Shown here in pieces: positions 1 through 6,209 of a stretch of DNA of 9,040 nt. The position numbers and the translations under genes are program-made. Position 1 is the stretch's first letter, and each line of letters opens with the position of its first letter. Source of the DNA: Anaerolineales bacterium UBA4826 (lineage in GTDB: Bacteria; Chloroflexota; Anaerolineae; UBA4142); NCBI GenBank assembly GCA_002400365.1, contig DHFK01000066.1, positions 11,397 to 20,436 on the forward strand, given 5' to 3'. The notes under the pieces are model-generated. The model saw only the letters and a list, made by a program, of their open reading frames with translations, did no database searches and was not told the DNA's origin.

Positions 1-44
1 GTGTCGCAGGGCCACTCGTCACTCTGAGTTCAAAGGGGAATTCG

Positions 45-1079
45 ATGAAACCCAAAGAGCGACTATTCACCACGTTCGATCTAGGACAACCGGATCACGT
101 GCCGGCGTGCATCTTTGGCGGCGGCATGTGGGTCCTGCGCACGACCGGCTACGCGTTCCAGGATCTCATCGGCAAGCCGAAGGAGATGGCGGACGCGTAC
201 ATGAAGGCGAACGAACTCGTCCACTGGCCCATCATTTACGTCGGCTCCGGCTATAACAATCTCCAGGTCGGCGCGCTTGGCGGCAAGATCAAGTACCGGC
301 GCGTCGGCGCGCCGGATTTGGAAGAGCCGCTCGTCAAAGAGACGGCAAACGAACTCGACGCGCTGGACATCGAAGCGCTCGCGCGCGACCGGCTAATCAA
401 CACGATTTGGGAAGCGACCGACATCGTCGCGCAAGCCGTCGGCAAGGACTATGCCGTGACGATGACGACTTGGGGCCCCTTTACCCTGGGGGCGCAACTG
501 TACGGCGTGGAACGCTTGATGAAAGCCGCGTACAAAGCGCCGCAAGAAGTCGAAAAGGTGATTGATTTTGCGGCGCGCATGATCCTGCGCGTCTTTCAGC
601 CGTTGGTGGACCGGGGCATTATCGAACTGGCGAGCATCGCCGATCCCACCGCCTCCGGCGACCTGGTCTCGCGCAAGCATTTCGACCGGTTCGCGCTCAA
701 GCCGCTCCAAAAAGTTACCTCCGCGCTGCGCGCCAAGGGCGTGCGGAGTCTGCTCCACATCTGCGGCAACACGACGGACAAGTTGGACTTGCTCACCGAA
801 ACCGGCGCGGACTGCGTCAGCATTGATCAGAAGGTGACGCTCGCCAAAGCCAAAGAGGTCTTTACCGAAAAAAAGAAATGCCTGGCGGGCAACGTCGCGC
901 CGGTTCACATTCTGAACGAAGGCAAGCCCGATTTTGTGCGCCAGCAATGCGAACAGGCGCTCGCGGTCGGCGCGCCCGGCGGCGGCTTTATGCTCATGCC
1001 CGGCTGCGACATTCCGCCGACCGTGCCGCTGGAAAATATCCAGGTGTTTATGAAGACGGCGGAGGTATGGCGGTATTAG
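45..1079 (+). CDS. UroD-superfamily corrinoid methyltransferase (MtaA/MtbA/CmuA-like)
   Basis: A 344-residue cytoplasmic TIM-barrel protein of the uroporphyrinogen-decarboxylase superfamily, in the branch that moves methyl groups to or from corrinoid proteins rather than decarboxylating porphyrins. The zinc-site pattern of that branch is visible: HICG with H238 and C240, and a distal cysteine C321 in MPGCDIPP. The segments TWGPFTLGAQLYG (about 143-155) and SIDQK (about 260-264) are also typical. True HemE enzymes lack this His-X-Cys...Cys set. The length matches the family (about 330-350). The start is supported by GGGGAA at 35-40, four bases before the ATG. It leads the locus and is followed by the four-cysteine protein and the corrinoid activator. 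In an organism without coenzyme M it would most likely be an MT-I, taking methyl from a substrate; in a methanogen-like host it could be a CoM methyltransferase. Family is sure; substrate is unknown. Confidence 0.92.
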   Translation: MKPKERLFTTFDLGQPDHVPACIFGGGMWVLRTTGYAFQDLIGKPKEMADAYMKANELVHWPIIYVGSGYNNLQVGALGGKIKYRRVGAPDLEEPLVKETANELDALDIEALARDRLINTIWEATDIVAQAVGKDYAVTMTTWGPFTLGAQLYGVERLMKAAYKAPQEVEKVIDFAARMILRVFQPLVDRGIIELASIADPTASGDLVSRKHFDRFALKPLQKVTSALRAKGVRSLLHICGNTTDKLDLLTETGADCVSIDQKVTLAKAKEVFTEKKKCLAGNVAPVHILNEGKPDFVRQQCEQALAVGAPGGGFMLMPGCDIPPTVPLENIQVFMKTAEVWRY

Positions 1080-1090
1080 TCGGATGGTCT

Positions 1091-1153
1091 GATAGTCAAA
1101 TAGTCGAATAGTCTTTGACTACCTGACTATCCGACTATCGACTACGCGACTAT
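1091..1153. repeat. Inverted pair of ATAGTC/GACTAT short tandem arrays
   Basis: Three copies of an ATAGTC-centred unit (GATAGTCA, AATAGTCG, AATAGTCT) are followed, after a two-base spacer, by five copies of the complementary unit (GACTAC, GACTAT, GACTAT, GACTAC, GACTAT) at 7-8 base steps. The two arms can pair into a hairpin in the transcript. The last GACTAT directly abuts the ATG at 1154, so the array occupies the place where a ribosome binding site would be expected. The first AGTC lies in the stop codon region of the preceding gene (TTAGTC at 1076-1081). Confidence 0.85.
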
Positions 1154-1471
1154 ATGACCAAAGTTACCGTAGACGCCGGCGCGTGCGGATACCGCGCGAC
1201 GATCGAGGTCGAAAAGGTGGATCGCCATACGGTGCGCGTGAGAATTGACAGCGCGTGCGAAGAGATCGCGGCGATGAATCCCGACCTGGCGGAACTGAAC
1301 TGGCGGCGCGGCGTGTTCTGCAAAATCGCCGCATCGCGCGTGTATCTCTCCGCCGCGCAGCACGTCAAGCACGCGGCATGCCCGATTCCCTCCGCGATCC
1401 TCAAGGCGATTGAAGTCGAGGTCGGCATCGCGTTGGCGAAAGACGTGACGATACATTTCGAACGACCTTAA
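1154..1471 (+). CDS. Small four-cysteine protein of corrinoid methyltransferase loci (DUF6951-like)
   Basis: A 105-residue soluble protein with no signal peptide or membrane segment. It has four cysteines at 11 (GACGY), 35 (DSACEE), 56 (VFCKI) and 76 (KHAACPIPSAILKAIEVE). The overall pattern, an N-terminal VxVDAGxCG strand, a central S-x-C-E, and a C-terminal HxxCPxPxAILKAIEVE(x)GxALxKDVxIxFE, matches from memory a family of uncharacterised proteins of about 100 residues (DUF6951-type) that occurs beside UroD-type methyltransferases. No biochemical function is known to me. The cysteines suggest metal or cofactor binding, or a helper role with the corrinoid protein; this is inference. No Shine-Dalgarno is visible because the short-repeat array ends exactly at the ATG. 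Coding is supported by codon use like its neighbours and by position in the operon. The family name should be confirmed by a profile search. Confidence 0.8.
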   Translation: MTKVTVDAGACGYRATIEVEKVDRHTVRVRIDSACEEIAAMNPDLAELNWRRGVFCKIAASRVYLSAAQHVKHAACPIPSAILKAIEVEVGIALAKDVTIHFERP

Positions 1472-1546
1472 TAGCCACAGGGAACACAGAGAACACAGAG
1501 AAGAAAAAATTCTTTACTTTGTTTTTCTCTGTGTCCTCTGTGGCTA
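1472..1546. repeat. Long imperfect inverted repeat built from CACAGAG units
   Basis: The left arm starts TAGCCACAG right after the TAA stop at 1469-1471 and continues with two AACACAGAG units and an A-rich run. The right arm ends TCCTCTGTGGCTA at 1534-1546 after TTTTTCTCTGTG. The arms are complementary over roughly 25 bases with small mismatches. The transcript could form a hairpin between the four-cysteine gene and the activator gene, acting as a processing site, attenuator or weak terminator. Alternatively it may be just another member of the repeat class that fills the gaps in this locus. No typical T-run follows the stem, so an efficient intrinsic terminator is not supported. Confidence 0.8.
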
Positions 1547-1559
1547 CATACGAGGATCA

Positions 1560-3560
1560 ATGGCAATCACCGAGGAACCCAAACATTTCGTCGTGTTCCA
1601 ACCGTCCGGACGACGCGGACACATTGAAGAAGGCACGTGGCTGCTGGACGCCGCGCACGAACTCGGCGTCGAACTCGAAACGATCTGCGGCAAGATGCGC
1701 ACTTGCGGCAAATGCAAGGTGCGGATCGAAGAGGGCTCGTTCGAGCGGTACGGCATCGAATCGTCGCGCGCGCATCTTTCCAAGATCATCGAGAAAGAGC
1801 GCGAGCACCTGGGCGCGCAGTTGGACGATGGCTACCGTCTCGCGTGCGCGGCGCGCGTTCAGGGCAATGTCGTCGTCTTTGTGCCGGAGGAAAGCCGCGC
1901 GGTCAAGCAAGTCGTCCGCAAGACCGCGACCGAGCGCGTTATCAACGTCCAGCCGGCGATCCGCAAAGTCTATCTCGAACTGCGCCCGCCGACGCTGCAA
2001 AATCCGCTCGGCGATTGGGAGCGCGTGACCGACGCGATGCGCCGCGTCTTTCACCTCGACCATCTCGGGATTGATTATCGGACACTCTTGGAATTGTCCC
2101 AAGCGCTGCGCGCGGGCGAATGGAAAGTGACGCTCACCCTCTGGATGAATCGCGAGATCGTGCGCGTCGAGCCGGGCTTGGTCGAGCGCTCCATCGGCTT
2201 GGCGGTGGACGTGGGCACGACGACGGTCGCCGGCTATCTGTGCGACCTGAAAACGGGCGAGGTCATCACGACCGAAGCGATGATGAATCCCCAGGTTTCT
2301 TACGGCGAAGATGTAATGTCGCGCATCACCTACGCGATGACGCACGACGACGGGCTTGCGAAACTCAATCGCGCGATTATCGAGGGGCTGAACACCATCG
2401 CCAAGAATGCGACCGAGCGCGTCGGTCTCACACCGGGCGAGATTCTCGAAGTCGTCCTCGTCGGCAATACGGCGATGCACCATCTGTTTACGAACATTTA
2501 CCCCGAACACGTCGGCAAAGCGCCGTTCCCCCCAACGCTGCATCACTCGATTGACGTCAAGGCGCGCGACATGGGTCTGCGCGTGCATTCCTCGGCGAAT
2601 GTCCACATCCTGCCGATTGAAGCCGGCTTTGTCGGCGCGGACAACGTCGGCGTGCTGATCGCGGAAGAGCCGTACAACCAGGATGCGCTGGAACTTATCA
2701 TTGACATCGGCACGAACGGCGAACTCATCATGGGCAATCGCACGAAACTGATTTCGTCTTCCTGCGCGACGGGACCGGCGTTCGAGGGCGCGCACATCAA
2801 ATTCGGAATGCGCGCTGCGCCCGGTTCCATCGAGCGCGTGCGCATTGACCTCCAGACGCTCGAAGCGCGTTTCAAGGTGATCGGCAAGGAGTTGTGGAAC
2901 GACGAACTCGAGCCGGAGCAAATCGGCGCGCGCGGGATTTGCGGTTCGGGCATCATCGAAGTGATCGCCGAGATGTTCCGCGCCGGCATCATTGACAAGA
3001 CCGGGCGGTTCGTCAAGGGCTTGCAACATCCGCGCGTGCGCAAAGGCGAAGACGGGGACGAATACGTTCTAGCATGGGCGAACGAGACATCCATCGGCAA
3101 AGACATGACCGTTTCGATCAAGGACATTCGCGCGCTGCAACTTGCCAAAGCCGCGATGTACGCCGGCGCGAAGTTGATGATGCGGCGTCTGGGATTGAAG
3201 AAACTCGACCGCGTCATTCTCGCCGGCGCGTTCGGGAGTTACATTGACCGCGAGCGCTCGATGCTCCTCGGCTTGTTCCCGGACTGCGAACTGAGCAACG
3301 TGTACGCGGTCGGCAACGCGGCGGGCGACGGCGCGCGCATCGCGCTGCTCAACACCGACAAGCGCGAGGAGGCGAATCGGTACGCGCGGCAGGTGGAGTA
3401 CGTCGAACTAACGGTGGAGCCGGCTTTCGAGCGCGAGTTCATGTACGCGATGCACCTGCCGCACATGCGCGATGCGTTCCCGAACGTGGAAACGTGGCTT
3501 GACAAGGAGGGCTGCGCGGCAAGTGTGCGGGCGGCGCTGCCGAAGGTTCTCGCAGCGTAG
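1560..3560 (+). CDS. Corrinoid activation protein, [2Fe-2S] ferredoxin plus ASKHA ATPase (RACo-like, DUF4445)
   Basis: A 666-residue cytoplasmic protein. RACo-type enzymes use ATP to drive reduction of inactive cob(II)alamin to cob(I)alamin on a corrinoid protein, rescuing accidental oxidation. Residues about 10-110 form a plant-type ferredoxin domain with C43, C49, C52 and C96 (Cx5CxxCx43C) as [2Fe-2S] ligands. A linker and middle domain follow. The ASKHA actin-like ATPase portion starts near 212 with IGLAVDVGTTTVAGYL (phosphate loop, D217-T222), has a second phosphate loop IIDIGTNGE at 380-388, then SSCATGPAFEGA, GICGSGI and LAGAFGSYID. It has no C-terminal CxxC-rich 4Fe-4S region, so it resembles RACo/AcsV and the activators of O-demethylase operons rather than methanogen RamA. 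The start is supported by GAGG at 1552-1555. Its presence implies a corrinoid protein partner, none of which is in the window. Family call is firm. Confidence 0.95.
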   Translation: MAITEEPKHFVVFQPSGRRGHIEEGTWLLDAAHELGVELETICGKMRTCGKCKVRIEEGSFERYGIESSRAHLSKIIEKEREHLGAQLDDGYRLACAARVQGNVVVFVPEESRAVKQVVRKTATERVINVQPAIRKVYLELRPPTLQNPLGDWERVTDAMRRVFHLDHLGIDYRTLLELSQALRAGEWKVTLTLWMNREIVRVEPGLVERSIGLAVDVGTTTVAGYLCDLKTGEVITTEAMMNPQVSYGEDVMSRITYAMTHDDGLAKLNRAIIEGLNTIAKNATERVGLTPGEILEVVLVGNTAMHHLFTNIYPEHVGKAPFPPTLHHSIDVKARDMGLRVHSSANVHILPIEAGFVGADNVGVLIAEEPYNQDALELIIDIGTNGELIMGNRTKLISSSCATGPAFEGAHIKFGMRAAPGSIERVRIDLQTLEARFKVIGKELWNDELEPEQIGARGICGSGIIEVIAEMFRAGIIDKTGRFVKGLQHPRVRKGEDGDEYVLAWANETSIGKDMTVSIKDIRALQLAKAAMYAGAKLMMRRLGLKKLDRVILAGAFGSYIDRERSMLLGLFPDCELSNVYAVGNAAGDGARIALLNTDKREEANRYARQVEYVELTVEPAFEREFMYAMHLPHMRDAFPNVETWLDKEGCAASVRAALPKVLAA

Positions 3561-3625
3561 GTGGCGTGGAGAGATTGTACATGCAAGCGGTTGCCGACAT
3601 ACCCGCTCTCTCGGCTCGCGCGGGT

Positions 3626-3633
3626 GGAGAGGG
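3626..3633 (+). promoter_or_regulatory. Ribosome binding site deciding the start of the membrane protein
   Basis: GGAGAGGG lies eight bases before ATG 3642. A GTG at 3561 is in frame and directly follows the previous stop codon, but it has no such site and would add 27 residues with no family-like character. The ATG at 3642 is therefore preferred. Confidence 0.65.
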
Positions 3634-3641
3634 TTGATCAA

Positions 3642-4061
3642 ATGAACGAAAGCGACAGAGATCGGTTTGTCTTTGAAACACTGCACCGAGAGATTCAACA
3701 CGAAGTTGGGCTTGTCGCCAATCGAATGACCTGGCTCATCACCTCACAGTCCTTCTTGCTAAGCGCCTTTGTGATCACGGGAGGCGCTGGGCATACGTAC
3801 CAGTCGTGGGCGAGGTGGTTCGTTCCGTTGATCGGTATCCTGATATCCATGCTTGGATGGTTTGCCATTCTGGCAGGGTTGGTCGGAGTACGGAGACTCA
3901 TGGTAGAAGAGTCCACGCGATTCCATAGTGGATTGTTGGGGACGCTTCCGCTTAGAAGATTGCCCAATCTCGTTGACTTGATCGGCTTGATGATACCCGC
4001 GGTTGTCCCACTCATCTTTGTGTTGGTCTGGATAATTGGTTGGCTCTTGGCTAACCGTTGA
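3642..4061 (+). CDS. Small three-helix membrane protein of unknown function
   Basis: A 139-residue protein beginning MNESDRDRF. A charged amphipathic N-terminus (about 1-28) is followed by three hydrophobic segments: about 29-47 (WLITSQSFLLSAFVITG), about 60-82 (FVPLIGILISMLGWFAILAGL) and about 113-136 (LIGLMIPAVVPLIFVLVWIIGW). The pattern W-L-x-x-S-Q-S-F-L-L after an amphipathic helix recalls small RipA- or SLATT-like membrane proteins, but I cannot assign a family. It lies between the corrinoid activator and the ABC importer and has no clear role in either. Its composition differs from its neighbours: the 60-base block at 3901 has 30 G/C, against 37 in the block at 2881, and it uses TTG, CTT, AGT and AGA codons that the others avoid. 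It also lacks the repeat arrays that flank the other genes. This suggests a later insertion, which is inference. Confidence 0.7.
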   Translation: MNESDRDRFVFETLHREIQHEVGLVANRMTWLITSQSFLLSAFVITGGAGHTYQSWARWFVPLIGILISMLGWFAILAGLVGVRRLMVEESTRFHSGLLGTLPLRRLPNLVDLIGLMIPAVVPLIFVLVWIIGWLLANR

Positions 4062-4105
4062 CAAGCCGGCGAATAGCCCTCGCATCTCGATAGAGTGAAG
4101 AAACC

Positions 4106-5149
4106 ATGAAACACATTCTGACTACCTTCCTACTCGTGGTTGCCGTCGCCGCCTGCGCGCCGGCGGCGACGCCGACGCTCGCGCCGGTCAAGGTGCGCGT
4201 CGGCTATCTGCTCGCGGACCTGCATCACATCGCGCACGTCGTCGCGCAGGACAAGGACGCGGGCGGCGGTACAGCGTTCTACGCCAAATACGGTCTCGTC
4301 GTCGAAGATGGCGTTGGCGCGCCGTACGCGAACGGCGGCGTCGAGATGGATCATTTTGCCGCGAACCAAGTGGATGTTGGGCTGCTCGGCGCGCCGCCGG
4401 CGATCACCAAGCACTTGAACGCCGGCGTGGACACGGTCATCGTCGGGCAGGTGAACGCGATTGGCTCTGCGCTCGTCGTCGCGAAAAACGTGACCAGGTT
4501 CTCCGATCTCGTCGGCAAGACGGTCGCGACGCCCGGACATTCGAGCATCCAGTTTTTCCTGCTGCTGAATTACGCGGAGCAGCAAGGCGTGGACATCAGC
4601 AAAATTAACGTGATTGACCTCGCGCCCAAAGATATGCGCGCCGCGATGGAAAAGGGCGAGATCGCCGCGTTCATTGCTTGGGAACCTTTTGTCGCCGAAG
4701 CGGCGGTGACCGGCTTTGGCAAGATTCTCGCGACTTCGCAGGAGATCTGGCCCAATCACCTCGACTGCGTTGTTGCCGTTAATCGCAAGTTCGCGCAGGC
4801 GAATCCCGATACGGTCGTGCGCTTTATGCGCGCGCAGCAGGACGCGACCGCGTGGACACTCGCCGCGCTGAGCAAGCCCGAATCGAAAGAGTACGCGCGC
4901 CTGGTCGAACTAGCAATGAAATTCACCGGGCGCGACGCGGCGGTGGTGAAAGAGGCGTTCAAGCGGATTGATTACAAGACCGCGCTCGACGCGAATTTCA
5001 GCCAATCGCTCGTCCTCTTTACGAACAAGTTGATTCAGTACAAGATCGTTCCGGCGGATCAGTTGACCACGCGCGGCTACAAATCGGCGGAGGATTTCGC
5101 GACGCGGTACGTGGATGCGTCGTATCTTGCCAAGGCGGCGGGGAAGTGA
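4106..5149 (+). CDS. ABC transporter substrate-binding lipoprotein, NitT/TauT (SsuA/TauA, NMT1-like) type
   Basis: A 347-residue exported lipoprotein that should capture a small solute outside the membrane and deliver it to the permease encoded just downstream. The N-terminus MKHILTTFLLVVAVAAC is a lipoprotein signal with a V-A-A-C lipobox at 14-17; C17 would be the lipidated residue. An A/P/T-rich tether follows to about residue 27. The mature domain starts KVRVGYLLADLHHIAHVVA, typical of the SsuA/NMT1 fold, with DVGLLGAPPAITKHLNAGVD near 90-108 and a hinge-like AAFIAWEPFVAEA near 188-200. A GAGTGAAG stretch lies six bases before the ATG. Relatives bind sulfonates, taurine, nitrate, thiamin precursors or aromatic acids, so the ligand cannot be read from sequence. 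Its setting among corrinoid methyltransferases suggests a methylated compound. The C-terminus is complete; the TGA at 5147-5149 is already part of the repeat array that follows. Confidence 0.92.
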   Translation: MKHILTTFLLVVAVAACAPAATPTLAPVKVRVGYLLADLHHIAHVVAQDKDAGGGTAFYAKYGLVVEDGVGAPYANGGVEMDHFAANQVDVGLLGAPPAITKHLNAGVDTVIVGQVNAIGSALVVAKNVTRFSDLVGKTVATPGHSSIQFFLLLNYAEQQGVDISKINVIDLAPKDMRAAMEKGEIAAFIAWEPFVAEAAVTGFGKILATSQEIWPNHLDCVVAVNRKFAQANPDTVVRFMRAQQDATAWTLAALSKPESKEYARLVELAMKFTGRDAAVVKEAFKRIDYKTALDANFSQSLVLFTNKLIQYKIVPADQLTTRGYKSAEDFATRYVDASYLAKAAGK

Positions 5150-5182
5150 CGGGTGGCGGGTGACGAGTGTCGAGTGACAAGG
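5146..5182. repeat. Left arm of inverted GTGAC(G/T)(A/G)G heptamer array
   Basis: Units GTGACGG, GTGGCGG, GTGACGA, GTGTCGA and GTGACAA run head to tail at seven-base steps, beginning inside the stop codon of the binding-protein gene. The arm is the reverse complement, with few mismatches, of the array at 5314-5350, which lies 131 bases downstream. Confidence 0.85.
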
Positions 5183-5313
5183 TTACTTTTGCAGGTAAAA
5201 GAATGGCAGTGAAAGCCGCAGGAGAAGGCATAGGCACAGCGTCTCAGAGGGTAGAGACTCGTGACGGTCCCCGCGTGGCGTCCATCGGGCTGCGGATGCT
5301 TGACGCATTTCCC
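5183..5313. other. 131-base unidentified segment held between inverted heptamer arrays
   Basis: This stretch separates the two arms of the heptamer inverted repeat and reads in frame with the permease downstream. In-frame starts are GTG 5167, ATG 5203 (AGG at 5193-5195 upstream) and ATG 5296. The encoded peptide (MAVKAAGEGIGTASQRVETR and on) has no resemblance to permease N-termini. The purine-rich run GGAGAAGGCATAGGCACAGC and the local pairings (GTCTC with GAGAC around 5240-5259) look more like structured RNA or an intron-derived remnant than protein, but I could not match it to a known riboswitch or ribozyme. Confidence 0.4.
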
Positions 5314-6084
5314 TTTGTCACTCGTCACCCGTCACTCGTCACTCGTCACGGGCTGAGCCTGCTTTCGATCGCGTCGTTTCTCGCGCTCTGGCATCTGTTG
5401 GCAATCGTCATCGCCAGCCCTTATCTGCCGACACCGCTCGCGGTCGCACGCGCGGCGATTGCCGCGTTTTTCGAACGCGACTTTTTGGGATTCACGATTC
5501 AGCAGCACATCGCGTCGAGTCTGGTGCGCATTGTTTGGGGATTTGGGCTCGCAGCGCTGCTTGCTGTTCCACTCGGTCTCGCGTCCGGCTGGCTGCGCTC
5601 GGTGGAGCATCTGACCGGTCCCGTCGTCGAACTGCTGCGACCGATTCCGCCGCTGGCGTGGATCCCATTCGCGATCTATTTCTTTGGCGATCCGTTCGAC
5701 GCGGTGTTCATCGTTTTTCTCGCGGCATTCTTTCCGATTCTCCTGAGCACACTCGCCGGCGTCAAAGCGGTGGATCCGATTCTGATTGACGCCGCGCGCA
5801 CGCTCGGCGCGAAACGTTTGCGACTGTTCCTGCAAGTGGTCTTGCCGGCGGCGCTGGGCAACATCGTCACCGGGATGCGGATTGGCTTGGGCGTTGGATG
5901 GATGTGCATCATGGCGGCGGAGATGGTCGGGGTGAAAGGCGGCGGCTTGGGCGTCTACATCTGGTCCATGGGCGAGATCGGCCGATTCGACGCGGTGTTC
6001 GCGGGCATGGCGATCATCGGCGTCGTCGGCATCGCGCTGACCGGCGCGATGGGGTGGGTGGAGAAGAGAATCAGTAAAGCGTAA
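5296..6084 (+). CDS. ABC transporter permease, SsuC/TauC (BPD_transp_1) type
   Basis: From ATG 5296 this is a 262-residue inner-membrane protein, the usual size for SsuC/TauC permeases. Hydrophobic segments are visible from GLSLLSIASFLALWHLLAIV (first helix, about 19-38) through the last helices at GMAIIGVVGIALTGAMG. The cytoplasmic EAA-type coupling loop is clear at about 165-185: DAARTLGAKRLRLFLQVVLP, where the family consensus is EAA-x3-G. It would form the channel for the binding protein before it and the ATPase after it. The start is uncertain: GTG 5167 and ATG 5203 are in frame and would add 43 or 31 residues of non-permease character. With any start at or before 5296, the tandem repeat at 5314-5350 is translated as VTRHPSLVTRH. 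No strong Shine-Dalgarno is seen at 5296. Family sure, start not. Confidence 0.88.
   Translation: MLDAFPFVTRHPSLVTRHGLSLLSIASFLALWHLLAIVIASPYLPTPLAVARAAIAAFFERDFLGFTIQQHIASSLVRIVWGFGLAALLAVPLGLASGWLRSVEHLTGPVVELLRPIPPLAWIPFAIYFFGDPFDAVFIVFLAAFFPILLSTLAGVKAVDPILIDAARTLGAKRLRLFLQVVLPAALGNIVTGMRIGLGVGWMCIMAAEMVGVKGGGLGVYIWSMGEIGRFDAVFAGMAIIGVVGIALTGAMGWVEKRISKA
5314..5350. repeat. Right arm of inverted heptamer array, inside the permease N-terminus
   Basis: Units CACTCGT, CACCCGT, CACTCGT, CACTCGT, CACG at seven-base steps are the reverse complement of the array at 5146-5182. Because three heptamers equal seven codons, the array reads as a repeated V-T-R-H-P-S-L peptide and does not break the reading frame. 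Confidence 0.85.
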
Positions 6085-6085
6085 A

Positions 6086-6200
6086 ACGTGATGCGTGATG
6101 CGTGAGGAGCCTATCCTGAGCGAAGGCGAAGGATGATGCGTGATGCGTGATGCGTGATACGTGAATCCGCAATCTGAAGTTTGAAATCTGAAATCTGAAA
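6086..6200. repeat. Composite heptamer arrays between permease and ATPase genes
   Basis: Two different seven-base units occupy almost the whole gap. GTGATGC repeats at about 6088-6105 and again at about 6132-6166, ending in degenerate GTGATAC and GTGAATC copies. The unit AATCTGA, with variants, then repeats at about 6170-6199. A short palindromic element splits the first array. Unlike other gaps in the locus, neither array has its complementary arm here. The ATPase ribosome binding site (GGAG 6202-6205) follows immediately. Confidence 0.85.
6113..6134. repeat. Short palindrome-ended element splitting the GTGATGC array
   Basis: A 22-base segment starts ATCCTGAGCG and ends GCGAAGGAT, with ATCCT/AGGAT ends that can pair and an internal GCGAAGGCGAAGG direct repeat. 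It interrupts an otherwise regular heptamer array. It resembles from memory a small dispersed intergenic repeat (TCCTGAGCGAAG-type) common in some environmental bacterial genomes; copies elsewhere in this genome cannot be checked from the window. Confidence 0.55.
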
Positions 6201-6209
6201 CGGAGCGCG

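Noticed and set aside
1..44. End of an upstream gene
   Set aside because: Only 44 bases are visible. They include an ACTCGTCACTC repeat-like piece and the ribosome binding site of the first gene, with no coding signal that can be judged.
45..1079. Uroporphyrinogen decarboxylase of heme synthesis (HemE)
   Set aside because: The His-X-Cys...Cys zinc set and the corrinoid-metabolism neighbours point to the methyltransferase branch. No other porphyrin-pathway gene is nearby.
1557..3029. A 490-codon open frame on the minus strand opposite the corrinoid activator
   Set aside because: It is an exact shadow of a gene with complete ferredoxin and ASKHA motifs. Strong G/C at codon position three keeps the opposite frame open, and the antisense product is R/D/H-rich with no recognisable domain.
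1560..3560. Methanogen RamA-type activator
   Set aside because: RamA carries C-terminal 4Fe-4S cysteine clusters. Here the only clustered cysteines are the N-terminal Cx5CxxC...C set, and the C-terminus has isolated cysteines only.
5183..5313. Cobalamin riboswitch upstream of a transporter in a corrinoid locus
   Set aside because: A GGCAGTG stretch hints at the B12 box, but the GCCACTG core and the other conserved cobalamin riboswitch segments are not present on either strand, so I do not call it.
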